Assembly (NCBI GenBank): GCA_000421005.1 | Contig: ATWA01000012.1 | Span: 1-55,460 of the forward strand | Reading direction: 5' to 3' | Length of the DNA stretch: 55,460 nt | Origin: Clostridiales bacterium NK3B98 | Lineage (GTDB): Bacteria > Bacillota > Clostridia > Oscillospirales > Oscillospiraceae | Part shown: positions 7,375 to 15,714 of the stretch, in pieces | Numbering within the stretch: the stretch's first letter is position 1 | How the letters are laid out: every line of letters starts with the position of its first letter | Program-made: the position numbers and the translations under genes | Notes under the pieces: model-generated | The model's database searches: none | What the model was told of the DNA's origin: nothing | Seen by the model: the letters and a program-made list of their open reading frames with translations, nothing else

Positions 7375-8280
7375 ATGATTTACACAGTAACTTTCAACCC
7401 TGCCATTGACTATGTGGTGCATCTGGACGGCCCCTTCCGTGCCGGGGATATCAACCGCAACGTCAGCGAGGAATACCAGTTTGGCGGCAAAGGCATCAAC
7501 GTGTCCAATGTGCTCAAGACGCTGGGATTTGACACGGTGGCGCTGGGGTTTGTGGCTGGCTTCACCGGAGACGGACTGGAAAACGGTCTGCGGGAGATGG
7601 GACTTGCCACCGACTTTATCCATGTGGCTGAGGGCATGACCCGGGTGAATGTGAAGATCAAGGCCGCCGAGGAGTCCGAGATCAACGGCATCGGCCCTAG
7701 GATCACCGACGAGGACATGGCTCAGCTCATGGCCCAGCTGGACAAGATCACCGCAGAGGACACGCTGGTCTTTTCCGGCTCCATTCCCACCTGCCTGCCC
7801 AGCGATACCTACGAAAAGCTGATGGCCCATCTGGATGGCCGGGGCATCCGCATTGCGGTGGACGCCACCCGGGATCTGCTAGTCAACGTGCTGAAATACC
7901 ACCCCTTCCTTATCAAGCCCAACAACCACGAGCTGGGTGAGATTTTTGGCAGGGTGCTGAAAACCGATGAGGAAATCGTGGAGTGTGCCGCAAAGCTGCA
8001 GGAGATGGGTGGACGGAATATCCTCATCTCCATGGCAGGCGACGGGGCCATGCTGCTGGACGAAAACGGCGTCAGCCATCGCATTGGCTGCCCCAAGGGG
8101 AAGGTGCTCAACAGCGTAGGCGCTGGCGACTCTATGGTGGCCGGGTTCCTCGCCGGGTATCTTCAGACCGGGGACTATGACTACGCCCTGAAGCTGGGCA
8201 CCGCCACCGGAAGCGCCACGGCGTTCTCTCTGGGTCTGGCGGAAAAGAGCCTGATCGACCAGCTGCTGGCCACTCTGTAA
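7375..8280 (+). CDS. fruK: 1-phosphofructokinase
   Basis: Phosphorylates fructose 1-phosphate, the product of the fructose PTS, to fructose 1,6-bisphosphate with ATP. A 301-residue PfkB/ribokinase-family protein of normal length. Visible are the N-terminal TVTFNPAIDYVVHL, the substrate loop GGKGINVSNVLKTLG, FSGSIP, IKPNNHEL, and the PfkB signature with the catalytic Asp, NSVGAGDSMVAGFLAG. GGGAGG lies 9 bases before the ATG. It is followed 60 bp downstream by fruA in the same direction. Codons are strongly GC-ending, unlike the polysaccharide genes on either side, which suggests this pair is older resident DNA. Assignment is firm. Confidence 0.96.
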   Translation: MIYTVTFNPAIDYVVHLDGPFRAGDINRNVSEEYQFGGKGINVSNVLKTLGFDTVALGFVAGFTGDGLENGLREMGLATDFIHVAEGMTRVNVKIKAAEESEINGIGPRITDEDMAQLMAQLDKITAEDTLVFSGSIPTCLPSDTYEKLMAHLDGRGIRIAVDATRDLLVNVLKYHPFLIKPNNHELGEIFGRVLKTDEEIVECAAKLQEMGGRNILISMAGDGAMLLDENGVSHRIGCPKGKVLNSVGAGDSMVAGFLAGYLQTGDYDYALKLGTATGSATAFSLGLAEKSLIDQLLATL

Positions 8281-8340
8281 CATCCGTTCAAGTTCACGTA
8301 TGAGACGTGTTTTGAAAGAAAAAGAAAAGGAGAGTTGATT

Positions 8341-10248
8341 ATGCGTTTAATCGAACTGTTCAGCCGTGAGGCCACCGCCATTGGCGTGACCGCCCCCGAC
8401 AAGGACGCTGTGATCGACCGTCTGGTGGATTTGCAGTTCACCCACGGCAACATCACCGACAAGGCGGCCTACAAAAAGGCCATCTACGCCCGTGAGGCGG
8501 AGTTCTCCACCTATGTGGGCAACGGCATTGTGGTTCCCCACGCCAAGACCCCTGTGGTGGTCAAGCCCTCTCTGGCCGTGGTGCGGCTGGCACAGCCCAT
8601 CCAGTACAACCCGGATGACGACGAGAAGAGCGACCTGTTCTTCATGATCGCCGCCCCCATGAACGGCGACCTCCATGTGGACATTCTCGCCCGTCTCATG
8701 TCCATGCTGGCGGAGGACGACTTCGTTGCCAAGCTGCGGCTCACCAAGAACCCCGGTGAGTTCCTTGACCTGCTGGATCAGGAGGAGGAAATGCGCTTCG
8801 GCAATGACAGCTTCACCGACCAGCAGGTGGTGGACGACCACTACCGCATCCTCTGCGTCACTGCCTGCCCCACCGGCATCGCCCACACCTTCATGGCCGC
8901 CGAGAACCTGCAAAAGGCTGGCACCGCCATGGGTCTTGCCACCAAGGTGGAGACCAACGGCTCCGGCGGGGCCAAGAATGTGCTCACCGCTGAGGAAATC
9001 GCCCAGTGCGACGGCATCGTCATTGCCGCTGACAAGAATGTGGAAATGGCCCGCTTTGATGGCAAGCCGGTGGTCATCACCCGTGTGGCCGACGGCATTC
9101 ATAAACCCAATGAGCTGATTCAGCAGATTGTGGATGGCACCGCTCCCATCTATCACCACAAGGGCGGCGCGCCTGCCGCTTCCTCTGGCGGAAGCGCTGC
9201 CGGCGGCGTGTACAAGCATCTGATGAACGGTATCTCCCACATGCTCCCCTTCGTGGTGGGCGGCGGCATTCTGATTGCCCTGTCCTTCCTGCTGGACGAT
9301 TACAGCATTGACCCCTCCAACTTCGGCATGAACACCCCGCTGGCCGCTTTCTTCAAGAGTGTGGGCGGCGATGCCTTCGGCTTCATGCTCCCCGTGCTCT
9401 CCGGCTTCATCGCCATGTCCATTGCTGACCGTCCGGGTCTGGCGGTAGGCTTCGTGGGCGGCGCACTGGCTTCCAGCGGCCTGTCCTTCTCCTCCATCTT
9501 CTCCGGCGCTGCGGCGGTTCCCTCCGGCTTCTTGGGCGCTATGCTGGCCGGCTTCGTTGCAGGATATCTGGTGCTCTTCCTGGAGAACGCCACCGAAAAG
9601 CTCCCTGCCAGCCTGAACGGCATCCGTCCCATGCTGATTTATCCCTTCTGCGGCATCCTGTGCGTGGGTATTGTGATGTGTGCCATCAACCCCATCATGG
9701 GCGCTATCAACAATGGCATTGCTGCCCTGCTCAACTCCATGGGCTCCACCTCCGCCATCCTTCTGGGTGCTGTGGTAGGCGGCATGATGAGCGTGGATAT
9801 GGGCGGTCCTGTGAACAAGGCTGCTTACGCCTTCGGCATTGCTGCTCTGGAGTCCGGTAACTACGGTGTCATGGCTGCGGTCATGGTAGGCGGCATGGTG
9901 CCTCCCATCGTGATTGCCCTGTCCACCACCATCTTCGGCCGCAAGAAGTGGACCGAGGAGGAGCGCAACAACGGCATCGTGAACTACATCATGGGTCTGT
10001 GCTTCATCTCCGAGGGCGCAATCCCCTACGCTGCCGGCGACCCCGGACGTGTCCTCCCCTCCTGCATCGTTGGCTCTGCCATCTCCGGCGCTCTGTCCAT
10101 GGCCTTTGGCTGCACCCTGATGGCTCCTCACGGCGGCATCTTCGTCTTCCCCACCGTGGGCAATCCTCTGATGTACATTGTGGCCCTGCTGGTTGGCTCT
10201 GTGGTTGGCGCTCTCATGCTCACTGCTATGAAGAAGGACATCCAGTAA
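8341..10248 (+). CDS. fruA: Fructose-specific PTS enzyme IIABC
   Basis: Imports fructose across the membrane while phosphorylating it to fructose 1-phosphate. 635 residues hold all three domains. IIA is about 1-145, with the phospho-His in GNGIVVPHAKT. IIB is about 172-265, with the phospho-Cys in CVTACPTGIAHTFMAAENL. IIC is about 295-630, multi-helix, with MNGISHMLPFVVGGGILIAL. An Ala/Gly/Ser-rich linker joins IIB to IIC. The ATG at 8341 has AAAGGAG 9 bases upstream; an in-frame TTG two codons earlier is less likely. Together with fruK it forms a two-gene operon ending at the terminator at 10268. General PTS proteins (HPr, EI) are not in the window. Confidence 0.96.
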   Translation: MRLIELFSREATAIGVTAPDKDAVIDRLVDLQFTHGNITDKAAYKKAIYAREAEFSTYVGNGIVVPHAKTPVVVKPSLAVVRLAQPIQYNPDDDEKSDLFFMIAAPMNGDLHVDILARLMSMLAEDDFVAKLRLTKNPGEFLDLLDQEEEMRFGNDSFTDQQVVDDHYRILCVTACPTGIAHTFMAAENLQKAGTAMGLATKVETNGSGGAKNVLTAEEIAQCDGIVIAADKNVEMARFDGKPVVITRVADGIHKPNELIQQIVDGTAPIYHHKGGAPAASSGGSAAGGVYKHLMNGISHMLPFVVGGGILIALSFLLDDYSIDPSNFGMNTPLAAFFKSVGGDAFGFMLPVLSGFIAMSIADRPGLAVGFVGGALASSGLSFSSIFSGAAAVPSGFLGAMLAGFVAGYLVLFLENATEKLPASLNGIRPMLIYPFCGILCVGIVMCAINPIMGAINNGIAALLNSMGSTSAILLGAVVGGMMSVDMGGPVNKAAYAFGIAALESGNYGVMAAVMVGGMVPPIVIALSTTIFGRKKWTEEERNNGIVNYIMGLCFISEGAIPYAAGDPGRVLPSCIVGSAISGALSMAFGCTLMAPHGGIFVFPTVGNPLMYIVALLVGSVVGALMLTAMKKDIQ

Positions 10249-10267
10249 TCCCTTCTATTTACCCTCT

Positions 10268-10313
10268 CCCCCGCTCCGGTTTTGGCGAAAGCCCCGGGGC
10301 GGGGTTTTCTTTT
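10268..10313 (+). terminator. Rho-independent terminator of fruKA
   Basis: GC-rich stem CCCCGCTCCGG / CCCCGGGGCGGGG around a 12-base loop, followed by TTTTCTTTT, 20 bp after the fruA stop. Confidence 0.85.
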
Positions 10314-10511
10314 CCGCTGGCGCTTGCCCTGATGACGATAAAGGAAATAGTCACAAGATGTGTTAAGATGGGGAATGTTTTAATGGATTACAATTTGCTA
10401 CATATTATGACGATTTGACATTTTCGTGAAAATGTTCTGTTATTCCCCTGTTATCTCCTGTTTCTATGGGTGTTTGATGCCCATCAGGTAGAATTGACCA
10501 GAAAGGCGGAA
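10314..10511. other. Intergenic, fruA terminator to CHAP promoter
   Basis: About 200 bp with no gene that I can support. GAATTGAC occurs twice (10493 and 10510), the second copy being the -35 region of the next promoter. Confidence 0.5.
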
Positions 10512-10540
10512 TTGACAATCCGGGCTTTATAGAGTATAAT
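10512..10540 (+). promoter_or_regulatory. Full-consensus promoter of the CHAP gene
   Basis: TTGACA (10512-10517) and TATAAT (10535-10540) with a 17-base spacer. This implies a 5' leader of roughly 110 bases before the gene start. Confidence 0.85.
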
Positions 10541-10656
10541 ACCAAATGGATTGTTGCGGGATGAGTGGGCTGCCCTCTTTCCCTGCCGCATTTCTCCGGG
10601 CGTAAGGTTTTGCATGGACGGCCAACTCCCGGAAACATTTATCGGAGGTGTCAAGC

Positions 10657-11661
10657 ATGAATGGCAGATTGAGAACGAGATCTCTTGCAATTGTTCTTTC
10701 CGGCTTATTTCTGCTCACAATACTGAGCTCTATGCTTCCGGTTCGGGCTTCTGCCAAGGAGGTCAAGCTGTCCGAAGCGGATTCCCCGGAGGAATACTTC
10801 TGGCTCTACTGTATCGCTCAAGGCTTCTCTCCCGAAAAGACTGCCGGTATCATGGCGAATGTCTACGCCGGGATGTATTCTTCCATTCCGGAGAAGAAGC
10901 TGGAAAAGTGGGATTGCGATGACAACGGCATCCTCCAGTGGCTGGACGAGGGTACCGCCAGCGTATTTGTGGACAGCTTTGGTGAGGACGCCTCCTATGA
11001 GGATCAGACCGAGTATCTCATTTCGGTGCTGTGGCGTGCTGAGGGGCTTGAGTATGACGAGGCAGAGCCCGACCAGTTCGACTCCGCTGTGGACGCAAGT
11101 TCGGCTGTCTATGCTGCGGTGCTGTGCCGGGACTTTAAGTCGGAGGAACAGGCTGTCTTGACCGCCTATGCCGCTCAGAAGTATTTGGACAAATTTGAAG
11201 ATTTGACCATCGCCCCTGAAGCGGACGAGATGTTACTGCGGATGCAGATGGTGGATCTTGCGTATGAAGAGGTGGGTCACCGGGGTGGCGACCGATACAC
11301 CGGAGGCTCCGGAGAAGCATGGTGTACCGAGTTTGTCTGCTGGTGCGCCGATCAGCTGGGATTCTGCGATGCAGATGTGATTCCCGATGTATCCTATTCC
11401 GGCGCTCTGAAGAGTTGGTTTGATGAGCGTGGTCTATGGGTAGATGCGGATGACGACTACATTCCTCAGCCGGGAGATATCATTCTTTATGACTGGGAGG
11501 ATGACGATGATACTGACCACACTGGTCTTGTGGTAGAGTGTGATGGAGACCAGGTTTACACCATTGAGGGCAATGTGGGTGACGTTTGCAGAGAGATGTC
11601 TGTTTCCATTGACAGTTGGAAGATTGCAGGGTATTGCGTTCCTGCTTATGCGGAGGATTGA
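10657..11661 (+). CDS. Secreted CHAP-domain peptidoglycan hydrolase with lysozyme-like domain
   Basis: A 334-residue exported protein. The signal peptide is residues 1-34 (twin Arg-rich start, LSGLFLLTILSSMLPVRASA, then AKE). The next domain (about 45-165) resembles the phage-tail lysozyme fold (AQGFSPEKTAGIMANVYAG, GILQWL). The place where that family has its catalytic Glu (GNLxxES) reads NVYAGMYSS, so this domain may be inactive. A C-terminal CHAP cysteine-peptidase domain (about 195-330) has Cys in GEAWCTEFVCWCADQLG, His in DHTGLVVE and an Asn in IEGNVGD. It probably cuts peptide cross-links or stem peptides of the wall. I chose the ATG at 10657 because GGAGG lies 8 bases upstream. The gene is monocistronic, with its own promoter and terminator. 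It need not be phage-derived; no other phage gene is nearby. Confidence 0.85.
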   Translation: MNGRLRTRSLAIVLSGLFLLTILSSMLPVRASAKEVKLSEADSPEEYFWLYCIAQGFSPEKTAGIMANVYAGMYSSIPEKKLEKWDCDDNGILQWLDEGTASVFVDSFGEDASYEDQTEYLISVLWRAEGLEYDEAEPDQFDSAVDASSAVYAAVLCRDFKSEEQAVLTAYAAQKYLDKFEDLTIAPEADEMLLRMQMVDLAYEEVGHRGGDRYTGGSGEAWCTEFVCWCADQLGFCDADVIPDVSYSGALKSWFDERGLWVDADDDYIPQPGDIILYDWEDDDDTDHTGLVVECDGDQVYTIEGNVGDVCREMSVSIDSWKIAGYCVPAYAED

Positions 11662-11697
11662 GAGATCCTTTTTGCTCGCTCATCAATATGATAGAAA

Positions 11698-11728
11698 AGC
11701 AGCCGATCCTGATTGAGGGTCGGCTGCT
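11698..11728. terminator. Bidirectional terminator between CHAP gene and ugd
   Basis: Stem AGCAGCCGATC / GGTCGGCTGCT with a 9-base loop. On the minus strand it is followed by TTTTCTAT, serving ugd. On the plus strand it is followed by the weaker TCTATG, serving the CHAP gene. Confidence 0.8.
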
Positions 11729-11782
11729 TCTATGTGGTATACATAAAATGTAAGCAGGGCTTCGCAAGATGACGATATTTTA

Positions 11783-13033
11783 TTAATCCCGCCTGAAAAG
11801 GTCTCTTGTATAGACCTTTTCCTCAACATCATTCAAAGTAGGATCATATCGATTGGCAATAATACTGTCACATCCGGCTTTGAACTTCTCGATATCATTC
11901 ACTACAAGGGAGCCAAAGAAGGTGGTTCCATCCGGTAACGTCGGCTCATAAACAATAACAGTGGCACCTTTGGCCTTTAGCCGCTTCATGACGCCCTGAA
12001 TGCTGCTCTGGCGGAAGTTGTCGCTGTTGCTCTTCATGGTGAGGCGATACACCCCGACCGTGATAGGCCGTTCCTTCTCTGCGTTCCACATACTGCTCGC
12101 CGTGTAGTATCCAGCTTTCTCCAGCACGCGATCCGCAATAAAGTCTTTTCTGGTTCTGTTGCTTTCTACAATAGCGTGAATCAGGTTTTCCGGAACATCC
12201 TGATAATTTGCCAAAAGCTGCTTCGTGTCCTTCGGCAGACAGTATCCACCGTAACCAAAGCTGGGATTGTTATAGTAGTCTCCGATTCTCGGATCAAGGC
12301 TCACGCCTTTGATTATGTCAGCTGTATTTAGCCCTTTTACTTCTGCGTAGGTATCCAATTCATTGAAATAGCTGACTCTCAGCGCCAGATAGGTATTTGC
12401 GAAGAGCTTCACTGCTTCCGCCTCAGTATAACCCATAAGCAGGGTGTCTATGTTCTCCTTGTTTGCACCCTCTTGAAGCAGTTTTGCAAAGGATTCCGCA
12501 TAAGAACGGGCGGAATCATCGCAGCCGACAATAATGCGGCTGGGATAAAGATTATCATAGAGGGCTTTCGACTCCCTTAGAAATTCCGGGCTAAAGATGA
12601 TTCTATCCGTTCCGAATTTTTTGCGAACACTTTCCGTATATCCAACGGGAATCGTAGATTTGATAACCATGACAGCTTTCTCCGAGCTATCAAGCACCAG
12701 CTGAATCACAGCCTCTACAGCAGAACAGTCAAAGAAGTTTTTGCGGGGATCGTAATTAGTGGGAGCTGCAATGATGACAAAATCCGCATCCTGATAAGCG
12801 CTGGCACCATCCGTCGTCGCAGTTAGGTTTAGTTCTTTTGTCGCAAGATACTCCTCAATCTCTTTATCCTGTATGGGAGATTCCCTCCGGTTGATTTTCT
12901 CCACCTTTTCGGGAAGAATATCTACTGCTGTTACTTGATTGTGCTGAGAAAGCAGAACTGCCAGTGATAAACCTACATACCCTGTTCCTGCTACGGTAAT
13001 GTGATAATTCTCTCCAGTTGACTTGTTAATCAT
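11783..13033 (-). CDS. ugd: UDP-glucose 6-dehydrogenase
   Basis: Oxidises UDP-glucose to UDP-glucuronate with two NAD+. 416 residues of normal length: Rossmann start [47 protein letters not shown], central [19 protein letters not shown], catalytic Cys in [14 protein letters not shown], and a C-terminal UDP-binding domain with [18 protein letters not shown] precedes the ATG by 8 bases. Its product is the substrate of the UDP-glucuronate decarboxylase at 18.5 kb, so the two genes together supply UDP-xylose although they lie in different transcription units. A related UDP-ManNAc dehydrogenase is less likely from the overall pattern. It follows the YunG-GNAT gene by 48 bp and ends at the shared terminator at 11698. 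Confidence 0.88.
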   Translation of the reverse strand: MINKSTGENYHITVAGTGYVGLSLAVLLSQHNQVTAVDILPEKVEKINRRESPIQDKEIEEYLATKELNLTATTDGASAYQDADFVIIAAPTNYDPRKNFFDCSAVEAVIQLVLDSSEKAVMVIKSTIPVGYTESVRKKFGTDRIIFSPEFLRESKALYDNLYPSRIIVGCDDSARSYAESFAKLLQEGANKENIDTLLMGYTEAEAVKLFANTYLALRVSYFNELDTYAEVKGLNTADIIKGVSLDPRIGDYYNNPSFGYGGYCLPKDTKQLLANYQDVPENLIHAIVESNRTRKDFIADRVLEKAGYYTASSMWNAEKERPITVGVYRLTMKSNSDNFRQSSIQGVMKRLKAKGATVIVYEPTLPDGTTFFGSLVVNDIEKFKAGCDSIIANRYDPTLNDVEEKVYTRDLFRRD

Positions 13034-13081
13034 TATGTTCTCCAGCTTTCATTTTAATGGGGGGACATCATCCTGCCCCGC

Positions 13082-13918
13082 TCAGGTCAGATCCATTCCC
13101 ATCAGCATCACCCGATGCTCGGAACGGAACCCGTGCTGCTCATAGAAGGCGGGAAGATGGCCCTCTGTGTTGGTAATCAGGTGAAGGGCTTTGACACCTC
13201 TTGCCACCATATCCGCCTTGCAGTGCTCCAGAAGCAAGCCTGCAATGCCGTGTCCCTGAGCGGAGGGGTCGACGGCGATGTCGCTGATTTCAAATACTCT
13301 GCCGTAGTGGAAGAGCATACTGGTACCCAGCAGCAAACCGAGAATCTTGCCGTCTTCCACATACTCCAGCCCGTAAAACTTGGGAGAGTCCATAATCTCC
13401 TGCACATGGATCTCCGCATCCTCCGGAGTCCACGGATTGTGCCACGACTCACCGGAGAAGGCTGCGGCGTAAATCTGGCTGTAACGCTGGATGTGGCAGG
13501 CCTGAACAGGACGGAAGGCAAGACTGGCCTTCAGCAGCTCATACCGTACCAGCTTTTCCGTCTTGGCAAAATGGACAGAACGATCCTGCTCCACCGCCTT
13601 GGAATAGTCCAGCTTCTGACCATCGAACTGCTCACTGGTCAGGTCAAAGACGCAATCCCCTACTTGGTTGAAGCAGTGGAAATTGCCGTCCCCCAGAGGA
13701 ATGCCCATCACCTTGCCGCCATAGAAATCCTGCATGAGAAAGGCGGTGATGGAGCACTGGCCCAGCGCCTTGTTGGCCGGGGACCAGTTCTGCCTCATCC
13801 GGGGGGCGCAGGTCTCTGCGCACCACACCCGGGAGAGAAGGGTATAGTAGTCTCTGGGAGTGAGGCCCAGAGAATCCTTTATATCAGCAGTTTTCCAGCC
13901 ATAGAAATCATAGTTCAT
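13082..13918 (-). CDS. YunG-like domain fused to GNAT acetyltransferase
   Basis: A 278-residue protein with two domains. The N-terminal part (about 1-125) matches the YunG family pattern: WCAETCAPRM, NKALGQCSITAFLMQDFYGG, GNFHCFNQVGDCVFDLTSEQF, with conserved Cys and His residues. The C-terminal part (about 130-278) is a GNAT N-acyltransferase with the acetyl-CoA loop VDPSAQGHGIAGLLLEHC and the ending HLPAFYEQHGF. I chose the ATG at 13918 (AAGGGTGG upstream); the longer frame extends into the promoter. The substrate is unknown. It precedes ugd by 48 bp and may be co-transcribed with it. YunG proteins have no settled role that I know of, so I infer none. Confidence 0.75.
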   Translation of the reverse strand: MNYDFYGWKTADIKDSLGLTPRDYYTLLSRVWCAETCAPRMRQNWSPANKALGQCSITAFLMQDFYGGKVMGIPLGDGNFHCFNQVGDCVFDLTSEQFDGQKLDYSKAVEQDRSVHFAKTEKLVRYELLKASLAFRPVQACHIQRYSQIYAAAFSGESWHNPWTPEDAEIHVQEIMDSPKFYGLEYVEDGKILGLLLGTSMLFHYGRVFEISDIAVDPSAQGHGIAGLLLEHCKADMVARGVKALHLITNTEGHLPAFYEQHGFRSEHRVMLMGMDLT

Positions 13919-13949
13919 GGTTGCCACCCTTTTCACGAGTATTTTCTCT

Positions 13950-13978
13950 ATTATAAGCAAAAATGACCGGAACAGCAA
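13950..13978 (-). promoter_or_regulatory. Promoter of the YunG-GNAT / ugd unit
   Basis: On the minus strand, TTGCTG and TATAAT are separated by 17 bases, about 30 bp before the ATG of the fusion gene. Confidence 0.65.
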
Positions 13979-14049
13979 GAGGATTGTGAGCGAGGCCAGC
14001 GGTTTTTCTGCTATTTTCAGCAGGCAGGGAGACTTGATGGCTGTTTAAG

Positions 14050-14112
14050 AGAAAAAACACTGCCTGTTTCCGTGCGTTTCGGACAGGAGACGAGCCGGAA
14101 CAGGCAGGGTGT
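14050..14112 (-). terminator. Strong terminator ending the 40 kb glycan operon
   Basis: On the minus strand, ACACCCTGCCTGTTCCG pairs with CGGAAACAGGCAGTGT (one bulge) around a loop of about 22 bases, followed by TTTTTTCTC. It lies about 120 bp after the last gene and is the first convincing minus-strand terminator downstream of the promoter at 54.85 kb. Confidence 0.85.
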
Positions 14113-14232
14113 AATGCTGTGCGATTGGTGCTTGCGATTGACTGCTTCTCAAAAAATGGGATGCAAGATGATGGCACGGAAAACACGATTCATTCATTTC
14201 AAAAGATAAAAACGTAGGAAGCGGATTGAGCG

Positions 14233-15351
14233 TCACACCTCAAATAAATGAAACTCAGAATATAGCTTTTTGCGTTTTGCGGCCTGTTTCATGGTTGAAC
14301 CGCTGTCTGGCTTTCGCTCGCCTTTTAGTAACATGGAAGCGTAATCACCAACCACAGCTATGCGGGATTTACCTTTTACTTTCGCTTTCTTTTCAATCGT
14401 ATCCCAGAGCTGAAGAATGACATTCTTCTGATCCACAGTATGCTCCCCACGGTTGGAGATATATTTTATCTGACGATAGCGGTCCTTATCCTTCTTTCCA
14501 AAGTTGCCACCGTTCATAATATCCGTGATAAGCTGTTCCAAAATGTCCTCATTTGCATCTCCCATCCATGCCTGGTATGGAAAATGCAGGTATTTCACAC
14601 ATGTCAAAGACAGTAACTGAGCAAAGCGCCATAAGCCGCACGCTGTCAGCTTTTCTTCAAAGAGAGTGCAGAACTGCGCATCTGTAAACCGGTTGACAAA
14701 GACAGCCCAATCACACAGGTGGCGCAAGCCAACTCCCTCAGCGGTTAAGTGCGATGCTGTGTGGATGAGAAGAACAAGCCCATGATGGAAGTCATCCGGG
14801 ATCTTGATTACGCCATTCCCTCCGTCATACGCTACGGCTGTCTCGATGATATCGGAGAGGTATTGTCTGACCTGGTTTCCAGCTTTTCCCCCTGGAATAC
14901 CGTTAATAGAACGGTGCATCTCCCATGTAGAGCCGTCTCGGTGAAAAGCGATGTGTATCCCGTCGGTGTCCTGCTCCATGTAAGTGAATCCGATGGATGT
15001 CAGCAAATCCGTCGCTTTGGAAAAATCTGATGGGGCAATGAGAAAGTCCACGTCTCCCATTGTCCGTAGAATCGGATTGGAATAATATGATGCGGAGGCG
15101 GCGCCCTTGAGGATAACATATGGGATATGATGGGCTGTTAAAAGCTCGTGCAGCTCTACATGCTCATACAAGACCTGTATATTGGAGGCGATGACAGAAA
15201 TAGACATGTTATGGCTGGGAAACACCACGGAAAAAACAGCTTGTGACATGAGTTCAGGGATCAAATCATCATTGCCTTCCTGCGGATGTCCGTGCAACGC
15301 CTCTGATACGATGTCCAATACTCTTTGCTGCTCTGAATTTAGTCTTGTCAT
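14233..15351 (-). CDS. Putative nucleotidyltransferase (NTP_transf_5 family)
   Basis: A 372-residue protein of the uncharacterised nucleotidyltransferase family found at the ends of many clostridial polysaccharide loci. The signature is visible: PYVILKGAASASYYSNPILRTMGDVDFLI (about 92-120), with GDVDFL as the likely metal-binding strand, then a region of paired His residues (HHGLVLLIHTASHL). The biochemical role of the family is not established to my knowledge; a link to surface glycan is inferred from location. Its ATG overlaps the stop of the S24/S26-like remnant (ATGA), showing former translational coupling. It is the last gene before the operon terminator. Confidence 0.8.
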   Translation of the reverse strand: MTRLNSEQQRVLDIVSEALHGHPQEGNDDLIPELMSQAVFSVVFPSHNMSISVIASNIQVLYEHVELHELLTAHHIPYVILKGAASASYYSNPILRTMGDVDFLIAPSDFSKATDLLTSIGFTYMEQDTDGIHIAFHRDGSTWEMHRSINGIPGGKAGNQVRQYLSDIIETAVAYDGGNGVIKIPDDFHHGLVLLIHTASHLTAEGVGLRHLCDWAVFVNRFTDAQFCTLFEEKLTACGLWRFAQLLSLTCVKYLHFPYQAWMGDANEDILEQLITDIMNGGNFGKKDKDRYRQIKYISNRGEHTVDQKNVILQLWDTIEKKAKVKGKSRIAVVGDYASMLLKGERKPDSGSTMKQAAKRKKLYSEFHLFEV

Positions 15352-15689
15352 TGCGTTAGCCCCCTGAATGCCGTTTCTGCTGCCTCTGCCTCCATGTTAC
15401 AGGGACGCCGATAAAATGGCACCTCCCTGCCCAGTGCAAACAGCTGTGCCAATGCCTTTGCAAATGTGAGTGCCCCCGGAATGTCCTCCGGTTGAACCCT
15501 CTCCCCTTTTGTCAGATGATCTCCCACAATCCGGCGGCTTCCGGCCGGGTTGATGCGGAGAATCCGGTGGACGGTATACCACCCTCCTCCGGTTACATAG
15601 GGACCACAAAACAGTACTGCGTCCCAGCGCTTCCAAGGCTGCGGTAATTGTGGATGATAAAGAGGTTTCGTGTGAAAATGATGAAGAAC
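15348..15689 (-). pseudogene. S24/S26 signal-peptidase-like protein, 5'-truncated
   Basis: An open frame of 113 codons with no start. It reads KRWDAVLF, then YTVHRILRINPAG and RRIVGDHLTKGERVQPEDIPG. This matches the core of S24/S26 peptidase-like proteins (DVVLF...LHRV...GDN...EPV) that commonly sit directly before the NTP_transf_5 gene. The N-terminal part with the catalytic Ser (GxSMxP) is missing, and the frame is closed by a stop at 15690-15692 only 23 bp from the end of the epimerase gene. The break therefore marks a join between the conserved tail and the exchangeable glycan operon. The gene ends ATGA-coupled with the nucleotidyltransferase. Confidence 0.7.
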
Positions 15690-15714
15690 TCAGGTGAATC
15701 ATTCAAGCATTTAG

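Noticed and set aside
7318-7830. A 170-codon minus-strand frame opposite fruK
   Set aside because: It is antisense to conserved PfkB motifs and runs through the fruK promoter, with no family features.
8347-10131. A 594-codon open frame on the minus strand opposite fruA
   Set aside because: It is the mirror of a GC-rich gene; its product is a His/Gly/Asp-rich low-complexity string with no family pattern and no ribosome site.
10657-11661. Prophage endolysin module
   Set aside because: The gene has its own promoter, a signal peptide and no neighbouring phage genes.
15397-15702. A 101-codon minus-strand frame before the nucleotidyltransferase
   Set aside because: The neighbouring frame carries the recognisable S24/S26 core and the ATGA overlap, so this frame is a shadow.
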